Shown: positions 57,130-64,000 of the stretch, in pieces
Layout: each line of letters opens with the position of its first letter
Numbering within the stretch: the stretch's first letter is position 1
Assembly: GCA_964019055.1 (NCBI GenBank)
Contig: OZ025209.1
Coordinates: forward strand, 1,306,197-1,370,196
DNA: 64,000 nt
From: Anthopleura xanthogrammica
Taxonomy: Eukaryota > Cnidaria > Anthozoa > Actiniaria > Actiniidae
Direction: 5' to 3'
Translations under genes and position numbers: made by a program
Notes under the pieces: generated by a model
Told to the model about the DNA's origin: nothing
Databases searched by the model: none
What the model saw: the letters and a program-made list of their open reading frames with translations, nothing else

Positions 57130-57232
57130 TAATTTTCGTCTTTTTACTTCTCGTTTAAGTATCGAACGAACAATTAACCTTTTTATTCGTTAAACTCGTA
57201 GAAGTAAAATTTACGATAAAGACGAAAATTTT
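57130..57232. repeat. Short imperfect hairpin
   Basis: attttcgtctttttacttct is mirrored by agaagtaaaatttacgataaag...acgaaaat with a small loop. May be a small MITE. Confidence 0.45.
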
Positions 57233-57957
57233 TTTTTTTTTACTTTCTGGCTCCCACAGAGCTACCGATTCGATGCCTCTGCGAACGGTGTTTCGATTTG
57301 TCGAATGTAATACTTATATTTTTCGACACATCTTGTACGCTTATTGCGCAAATTTCTATTACAAGTGAAAAATTAGATAATGGAAACAGCTGGAAAAGAA
57401 GTTCCAGTAAGAAAAAAAACGAATATCTACTAGAAATTATTATCTACTGAAGTAAAAGGTCGGTCTTTTTGATCCTAATTGATTAAAAAAATTAAAACTA
57501 AACTTATACATCCTACAACCTACAACATCCTGATTGTTACGACGCAAGCACACGCAACAAAATGGATTATTGAAACAAATTGAAAGCTTAGAATGTATTA
57601 GCGAAGGTATCAGTCAAATTCAGGCTTCAGTCAAAAGACGTTGGATGCTCGATGCCATTTCCATTCCCCCCACCCCACCCCCCTCAACGACAGTAAACAA
57701 GCACGGTGCATTTTGTTCAAGCCAGGCAGGCAGAGGTAGATATAGGAATTTCAGGTTCGTGCTGATTGAAAAATTGTCAAAACTCATGTTTTAGGAAATA
57801 GTACTCGTTGCGGTGCACGGGAACCCTGTGGAACTCACTGACAACTGCATGTCATTCCTCGAATATAATCAGTTTGGACTAAATGGACAGTATGGACAAA
57901 ATAATGTGTTTTCAACCTTCTAAAAATTGACATTTATATTCAAGTTTTGCCCTCCAA

Positions 57958-58207
57958 ATGGACCACTTTGACGAAACGGCGGCCATCTTGGTAGGGGGCA
58001 AAAATACAAAGCTTTGTTACAGTAATGGCGCCGATCAACATTAAAGGTTCACCACAAGACATTTTGATAATTAAGAGATGAGTTAATAAGGACATGAAAG
58101 AAAGACAAATAAACGAGACTTTATATATTATCCGCCATCTTTGTTTTGTAATATCCCCTGGACGCCCCATAATGCCTTGCGATTCAAGATGGCCCTTGTA
58201 TCGTTAA
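57958..58207. mobile_element. MITE family D, copy 2
   Basis: Same layout as 56198-56455: acgaaacggcggccatcttg at the left, ggacgccccataatgccttg and caagatggcc at the right. The two copies are 1.5 kb apart and clearly homologous along their length. Confidence 0.8.
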
Positions 58208-58518
58208 AATAGTCCATTACCTGCATTTGCTGAAGAGCCAGGAGTATATAGGACATGAATAAATGGTCCTGTTACACAAGATGGTCTAGAATATACCACG
58301 CCTGCTAATGCATAATCCCAAATAAGTGTTTTAAAAGTAGTTCAAATCATGATGGACACTTGTGCTCACCTTCATGATGTTCGGGTGACCGTCTGTCACA
58401 TAATCAGCACATGTATTTACCGCATGCTGGCATTCACAGATTTCTTTGCTCACGCGGTCTAACCATGCTCCCAAAACTTACTCTCTTTGCTGAAAAAAGA
58501 CGTAGAAAAATTGTTAGT

Positions 58519-58775
58519 GGTCGGTTCACAGGTGGTTGACCATAAGTAATGGGTATCGGTCAGTGATCGGTTAAGTGTTAGTCAATGGTCGGTTCACAGG
58601 TGGTTGACCATAAGTAATGGGTATCGGTAAGTGATCGGTTAAGTGTTAGTCAATGGTCGGTTCACAGGTGGTTGACCATAAGTAATGGGTATCGGTCAGT
58701 GATCGGTTAAGTGTTAGTCAATGGTCGGTTCACAGGTGGTTGACCATAAGTAATGGGTCAGTGGTCGGTTACAAG
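58519..58775. repeat. 68-bp tandem repeat, four copies
   Basis: ggtcggttcacaggtggttg starts at 58519, 58587, 58655 and 58723, exactly 68 bp apart, with copies nearly identical; the fourth is shortened. Confidence 0.92.
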
Positions 58776-59760
58776 TGGGTTTATAAGAAAGAGTGGTTTT
58801 TACTAGCGATGAAAGCATCAACACGAGCACAAGTATAATGAAGGAAAATCTTAATCATTGTGCTTGTTGTTGGTCCTGTTTTCACAATAATGAAATAAGG
58901 ACTATAGTCTTTGCGTTTATGCTCGCTTAACCAGCCTTAACAGGTACTTGTAAATGAAACAGTACACGAGTGCTCGCTCAAATTCAAATTCCGTTATTGG
59001 TCGGTAAACAGAACCTTTACTAGCTATCTATACTAGCGCACCAAATATAAACACCCATCATCTTGATCTAAAGTTATTTTTAAGATATGACAAAAGAACA
59101 AGATAGGCACGCTTGAATGCGTCATTCAAAAGAGATAATAAAGAACTGCGAAGGAGGAAAATTACTGTAACAACAGATAAAAAAAACGGAAATATCACAT
59201 CTGATTCTGACCGACTTTTTCCTAGAATTATACACGAAATAGATTCTTGACAAAAGTGAAGGTCAACTGACGTGTAAGCTACGCCCCGGAACCAATTTAA
59301 GACCGAGCAAATTTCTTTACCTATGGGATCTTTATTATCTAAAGTTGTTGTCAAAAATATTTCAAGATAAATTGAAAAATAAAATCTGCAATAGGAAGGA
59401 GTCAGGTCATGTTGGCGCCGTGTTTTTAATTAAAAGAACCCGACGATTTTTGCGAGATTTTAATTAACAGTATTTCTAGTTGGTTAGGCAAAGTAAAAGG
59501 TATTTTTTTCTTTGGTTTTGTAGTTTGTTTGTTTTTAATTAACAGAACAATAGGACTTTAATGAATGTGCTTAAACGGTACTGATTAAGATAATTTACAA
59601 TGAATATCATTTGCTTTTCATTTGGTTTAATCATGGTGGATGTTACAGGATTCTATTTGACCTGATTACTCAATTTTCTCTCTTGTTACCCTATTCATCA
59701 AAAATAATTACTTGAAATAATAATATAAAAATAATAAAAACCTTTCATTTTTTTCAAAAA
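58776..59760. other. Spacer, no gene recognised
   Basis: No supported exon. A minus-strand open frame near 59350-59180 has no usable donor. Confidence 0.35.
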
Positions 59761-59761
59761 C

Positions 59762-59973
59762 CTTCAGGTTCATCAAAGTCAGGGTACTCACTGATTGAAC
59801 TGGAATTTATCGAGTTGGATTTTGTGGAGAGAGGAAAACTGGAGAGCCCAGAAAAAACCCTTGAAATGAATCAAGGGAAAGATGTAACTAACACGTGATG
59901 CCAAGTCCAGGAATTGAACCCGAAACCCAAGAGGAGAGAGGCGTGTGCACTACTGCTATGCCATCCTGACCTT
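59762..59973 (-). mobile_element. tRNA-derived SINE, most complete copy
   Basis: On the minus strand: head ggtcaggatggcatagcagt (A-box region), B box gggttcaattcctggacttg, then ggcatcacgtgttagttaca, a gggttttttctgggctctcc segment and the tail tttcctctctccacaaaatc. About 210 bp, with no open frame. Confidence 0.75.
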
Positions 59974-60289
59974 GATATCCTACCACTATTACTACTACTA
60001 TTTCAAAAGATGATGATGATAATGATGATGATGATAATAATAATACTATCCTCCTGTCATTCTATTGTTAAGGATTAAATACACCGAGCATTAATCTTGG
60101 TACAGACTGTATTTCAATCAAAATTTGTACCATTTTTAGCCTGGAGTGACACATTCAAACCAGGAATCAACCATATACTATCAAAGATTTAGTACATTTC
60201 AAGAATAAAGATTTTTAATAAGCTTGGATTGTTTGAGTGTAGTTTTAATACCTTGTGGATTCTAGATTAATGCGTCTATCATGTAAGTC

Positions 60290-60335
60290 CTGTGTGTGTG
60301 TGTGTGTGTGTGTGTGTGGGAGGGGGGGGGGGGTA
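60290..60335. repeat. (TG)n microsatellite followed by poly-G
   Basis: About 14 tg units, then a run of g with one a. Confidence 0.9.
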
Positions 60336-60529
60336 TTCTAGCAAGGGGGTTGGGATTTAATATCAAACATGTGCCCCTGGGTTGGGAGCTTGATTACTTA
60401 AAAAGGGTTATTTTAATAGTAAATTTGTGACAACTTCTTCCCCTGGTTGATGTTATTTTGTGCCATTTGATTTATAAGTGCTTCCCTACCCTGGGGCATT
60501 TGAATTTTTTCTTATGGTTTTGTCAAATC

Positions 60530-60605
60530 CTAGCTACCCTGCGAGCAGAGGTTCTTTCCTACCTTAGCATGGTAGAAATGAACCTCGGCTCGCAGGTAGT
60601 CAAAT
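60530..60605. mobile_element. Small hairpin ('ctacctgcgagc' ends)
   Basis: ctaccctgcgagcagaggtt is mirrored by aacctcggctcgcaggtag with a 30-bp loop. A short inverted-repeat element. Confidence 0.65.
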
Positions 60606-60968
60606 CCCCACCCCTTGTCCGAATACCCCTACTAGGTGTATAATTTGTAGTTCTTTTGGGATTCATTCAAAGTTTGTCACATGAACAATTCAGACTTGAA
60701 TTTTCTCTAAAATTTGCAATGTTAATCAAGAAGGTATTTCCTTTACTTTACATCGTTTCTAAAGGGCTAACCGGGGGGGCTAGATATAAAGTACACTGCC
60801 TAATGCAAGCCCCTTGGCTTGCACTTGCAACAGAATTGAGAGATTGAAAGCACAAAACGGTGGCAAAAAACAAAAATATATACAATAATTTTACTTTATC
60901 TGTGACAAATACTTTCACAAAATAACCCTGAATATATAAGATTGACTTGTTGAACAGCCATAATTTAC

Positions 60969-61061
60969 CTTGAGCCGAAAGAAGTTTGCTTGTCGACCTC
61001 TGACCCGCACGTGAAGCAAAGCCACCATAATGTGCCAACGAAAAGACCATCTTTCTTCATT
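60969..61061 (-). CDS. Possible signal-peptide first exon (unassigned)
   Basis: From an ATG at 61061 the frame reads MKKDGLFVGTLWWLCFTCGS and ends GGCTCAAG|GTAAAT, a good donor in phase 2. Short basic start plus a hydrophobic core suits a signal peptide. No matching downstream exon was found. Upstream, aaaATGGCGGCAG near 61219 looks like another start context with its own donor (GAG|GTGTGT). Confidence 0.25.
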
Positions 61062-61485
61062 CTTGCAGTTGTTTGGTACCGTATTGATACAGTTTTAGAA
61101 ATAAAAGGCCTCCAGGACATCTTTCGTAGTGCAAATAATGAAATAAAGATGTAATTTGAAGAAGAAAAACGTTCATTCTTTCGTTGCCAACGAAAACACA
61201 CCTCAAAACTGCCGCCATTTTTCTGTTATGAATATTCACACGCACCCAGGCCTAGCCGTCTACAGGTACAGGTAGCCCAAACCGTCTAAAAAGACTATGA
61301 AAACTCCTATCTTTAATAGTCTATTGCAGAAATTATGAAAATCCTTTCGATATTCTCAAGCTGTTCCTTTTCCTTTCATCCGTTCCATCTTTTAATTCAT
61401 CTATTGTCTCTATTGTATCGCATTTCTGTATTTCTGATAGACAGGCCTGCTCCAACACAGGGAGCCCACCTTAGTCTGCATTCTC

Positions 61486-61690
61486 TTGATTGACTTGCCC
61501 TGCATTTCGAGAGTGGATCTTCATCCACTGTTATTCCAAAAGGAATTTGGAAGTTGATTTTGTGGAGGGAGGAAAACGAGAGAAACCAGAGAAAAACCCA
61601 GCACAAGAGAGAACTAACAAGCAACCTACTCACATACTACACCCAGCCCAGCAGGACACAAACCTGGGTCACATTGTCGAGGGGTGAGCG
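61486..61690 (-). mobile_element. tRNA-derived SINE
   Basis: Minus-strand head near 61690 (gtagcgctcacccctcgaca, B-box remnant acccaggtttgtgtcctg) and the family tail ctctcgttttcctccctcca, caacttccaaattcctttt, ending near the word gccctgcatttcgag. Confidence 0.6.
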
Positions 61691-61924
61691 CTACTCAGGA
61701 TTTTCTAATTTTATGGTCCCCCTTCACTCTTATCTAAAGTGTGTTCCCTGTGGCGAAATCATATAGACTGCTAACGAGTCCCACTTTCCCTTCCAGACTC
61801 AGTCAAGATGAGTTTTTAGGATTCCTGAGGATGCACGGAGATTAGAACAGAGTAGGCAGGGAGCAGGGAGCTACTCCTGCTGAAATTCAATGATTATTCC
61901 TATCTCCAATTTTATGCATAGGTG

Positions 61925-62130
61925 ATACAGCATTGCACAACAGTCCAGAGCTGGACCCACTTTTATAGATGTGCGCACGGCAAGGACAAACCGAGTAGCA
62001 GGAAAAGACTGGTACTGTAGCTATTCTTTTTCGTGCATGCGCATTGTTTTCATTTTCAATTTTGTGATATAAGCTATTAAGTTAATGAGAAAAGTGGGTC
62101 CAGTTCTGGACTATGTGCAACATTGTTTAG
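61925..62130. mobile_element. Hairpin MITE
   Basis: cattgcacaacagtccagag, then ctggacccactttta, is mirrored by aaaagtgggtccagttctgg and actatgtgcaacattg. Arms about 40 bp. Confidence 0.75.
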
Positions 62131-62737
62131 TTTGTTAAAGCTACAGGGTGATTTTTTCTTATGCAACCACACAACCTTCAGCAGATTTTTTGTTGGACTG
62201 AAATAGATTTTAAGACATTCATTTAGCTCCTTACCAGTGATTGCAGAGCATTTTTTCAAGTAGGAGGAAAGGAGCTAATCTGGGGGTCTGGGGGAATGCC
62301 CACACTCTTCTGAACATTTCAATTGAAGCTCATTTTTTGCTAAAAATGTGTGTGTATGTGGTGGGGGGAGTGTTTCTGTTTGTGCCCACAATGGAAAGCA
62401 GAGCCCACATGGTTTGAAGTGGCTCATATGTGAAAAAGAAAAACACTATATTTAAAGTTACCAATAGATAAGATTTCCTTCTTGTGTCCTTACAAAATCA
62501 TTCTTACAATTTTCTTCAGGCGAATAATAAAGTTTCTTCTAAGTTGAAAGATTTACAACCACTTCATTATAAAGGTATTTAAGAATATTTGGTTCAGATT
62601 TGAATACAATCATTCAGTCTAGAGCTAGGTTCCAGTGGTAGAATCTTGGCTTTGACAAGGTTATTGCCCTATGAAACTACATTATGAACTGTTCATCGTT
62701 TATAGCACAACAAAGGGTGCTAGCAGTTCAAGGGTAC

Positions 62738-62851
62738 AGACCCCTTGCAATTGGGAAGAAAAAATAAAAGAATTTCAATCTCCTGAGAATTGGAATCTGT
62801 TGTTTTGTCCTCCAAATTGAGATGCATTCCGACATGCTGCAAGGGGTCTAT
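62738..62851. mobile_element. MITE family A, copy 4 (both termini intact)
   Basis: Starts agaccccttgca and ends tgctgcaaggggtct, showing the terminal inverted repeat of the family. Inside, tttcaatctcctgagaattg and gttttgtcctccaaattgag match the other copies. Confidence 0.78.
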
Positions 62852-63407
62852 TAAGAAATATCTAAGGCCGCATCAAATGCGCAAACAGATCGAATCCATT
62901 TGAGGTTAATTTTTAGTAACATTAAAAGATGATGATTAATGACAGACATTCTAGGTGTCTGTGTGTCTGTGAACAATAGTCATCTCCTTCCTCAGTCTTG
63001 ACAACAATCATATAATAAGTAGAGCTCTCTACAAAAGTTTGATCCTGAAACAAAAACAGAGGTTCATTTCAATAACACAGATTGAAGAGAGTATGAAGTA
63101 AGAGAGCACACATCTCCCATACATAGGTCTATCCCCATGAAAATTATTTGAAAATCTATTTTTAGCTCCACTCACAGCCATTTTTAGCTGGGCACGGCCC
63201 CTGATCGACGTTATGACAAAAAGAATATGAAAGCAACGTTTTTCGTTTAAGTCCTTGGATGTTGAGTGGATACATTTCTTACACAAATGTCTTCTGAGCC
63301 TTTCAAAAAGTTTCTCATGACCACAACCGCCAACGCCTAAGTAGCTGATTCGGATGACAGAATCGTGAAACTTTTAGCGGTTATTCGCACTACCACTTTA
63401 GCCTTGC

Positions 63408-63530
63408 ATAGAGTTGTTTTCGTATGAGTGGGAAACATACAGTTCTGCCTTACAGAACGTACACGGTTACGACCTACGGTAACAGTAGTTAGATGCTGCC
63501 GTATCGTTTCCCACTCATATGAAAACCGCT
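63408..63530. mobile_element. Hairpin MITE ('gagtgggaaa' arms)
   Basis: gttttcgtatgagtgggaaac is mirrored by gtttcccactcatatgaaaa; a fragment of the same family is at 5270. Inner sequence also mirrors weakly (cggttacg/cggtaac). Confidence 0.6.
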
Positions 63531-63591
63531 CAAAATAATGATAGTTAGGAATGATATGGTAAGTAGGAAGACTAATGACCTATGATTATTT

Positions 63592-63724
63592 TCATGTCTT
63601 GTGTCTTGATTGTGAAGACATGGATGTCGATCGTTGAGGTTGGGAAGGTTGTACACGCTGCTGTTGTGTAGACATGGACCGCTCGCTGATGTGTCTTCTC
63701 ATATTTTGTTCATCCGATGGATGC
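63592..63724 (-). CDS. C-terminal exon of an unidentified gene running off the right edge
   Basis: Acceptor attcgttactcatcag at 63725, phase 2 in, open for 43 codons to TGA at 63594-63592. It encodes HPSDEQNMRRHISERSMST and then a Gln/Ser/Pro-rich tail (QQQRVQPSQPQRS) ending SRHKT. The strong acceptor, biased composition and clean stop argue for a real last exon. The family cannot be named from this tail. A candidate previous exon is at 63894-63925. Confidence 0.55.
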
Positions 63725-63759
63725 CTGATGAGTAACGAATGGATGGAAGGTCAACAATT

Positions 63760-63865
63760 GAAAGAAAGAGAGAGAAAGAAAGAAAGAAAGAAAGAAAAAA
63801 AGAAAGAAGGAAGGAAGGAAGGAAGGAAATAAAGAAAGAAAGAAAGAGAGAGAAAAAGAACTGAG
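63760..63865. repeat. GAAA/GGAA microsatellite
   Basis: About 100 bp of gaaa with an internal ggaa block and gaga ends, just inside the intron of the edge gene. Confidence 0.9.
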
Positions 63866-63893
63866 GGGAAGGATGCGAGGTTACAGCGCTTAC

Positions 63894-63925
63894 GACAAAC
63901 CGACTCTAGACGTCTGTCGTTCTGG
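63894..63925 (-). CDS. Possible penultimate exon of the edge gene
   Basis: Donor TTTGTC|GTAAGC and acceptor attgattgaag bound 32 nt reading PERQTSRVGL, whose phase-2 end matches the next exon. The pyrimidine tract is weak, so this is tentative. Confidence 0.3.
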
Positions 63926-64000
63926 CTTCAATCAATCAAATTTATGACGAGCCGAGTTCATTCCGATGGCGAACGATAAAGAAATTCCCGTGTCAAGCCA

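Noticed and set aside
59058..59354. 98-codon minus-strand frame with an acceptor-like start
   Set aside because: No usable donor or stop-bearing exon structure, phase does not fit the candidate first exon at 60969, and composition turns non-coding after about 60 codons.
62077..62259. 60-codon minus-strand frame
   Set aside because: Its second half is the arm of the hairpin at 61925-62130; no splice sites or family resemblance.

Overview
This is a 64 kb piece of an AT-rich, intron-rich animal genome with no bacterial or viral features. Multi-exon genes with GT-AG introns, a sialyltransferase of the animal GT29 family, a Myt1-family zinc-finger gene, tRNA-derived SINEs and many short inverted-repeat transposons point to an invertebrate, probably a deuterostome such as a hemichordate, echinoderm or lancelet. 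The species itself cannot be read from the sequence.

Two complete genes can be assembled on the minus strand by following splice sites and reading phase. The first (5546 down to 3021, four exons, 405 residues) is a divergent GT29 sialyltransferase of the ST6GalNAc type. It has a short cytoplasmic tail, one membrane anchor, a Ser/Thr/Lys stem and recognisable sialylmotifs L, S and III, but no histidine where motif VS should be. The second (45474 down to 14213, 25 coding exons over 31 kb, 958 residues) is a Myt1/Myt1L/ST18-family transcription factor. It has seven CCHC fingers in the family's 3 + 4 arrangement, a Ser/Pro/acidic linker and a C-terminal coiled coil. It also has an N-terminal FCS-like zinc motif that I do not associate with vertebrate Myt1 proteins. 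The finger exons are regular: seven exons of exactly 63 nt, each carrying the first half of a finger, and each finger cut by a phase-2 intron right after its His-Arg.

The C-terminal exon of a third minus-strand gene lies at 63592-63724 and the gene continues past the right edge. Two weaker candidates are possible signal-peptide first exons near 61.0 kb and 54.1 kb.

Layout: 1-675 is a ~117 bp satellite-like array; 0.7-3.0 kb is spacer with inverted repeats; 3.0-5.9 kb is the sialyltransferase; 5.9-13.7 kb is spacer with hairpin elements; 13.7-46.6 kb is the Myt1-like gene, its introns filled with minisatellites, GAAA microsatellites, SINEs and MITEs; 46.6-63.5 kb is mostly spacer with trinucleotide and hexanucleotide microsatellites, paired dispersed elements and SINE copies; 63.6-64.0 kb is the edge gene. 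The genes share a strand but nothing in the sequence ties their functions together.
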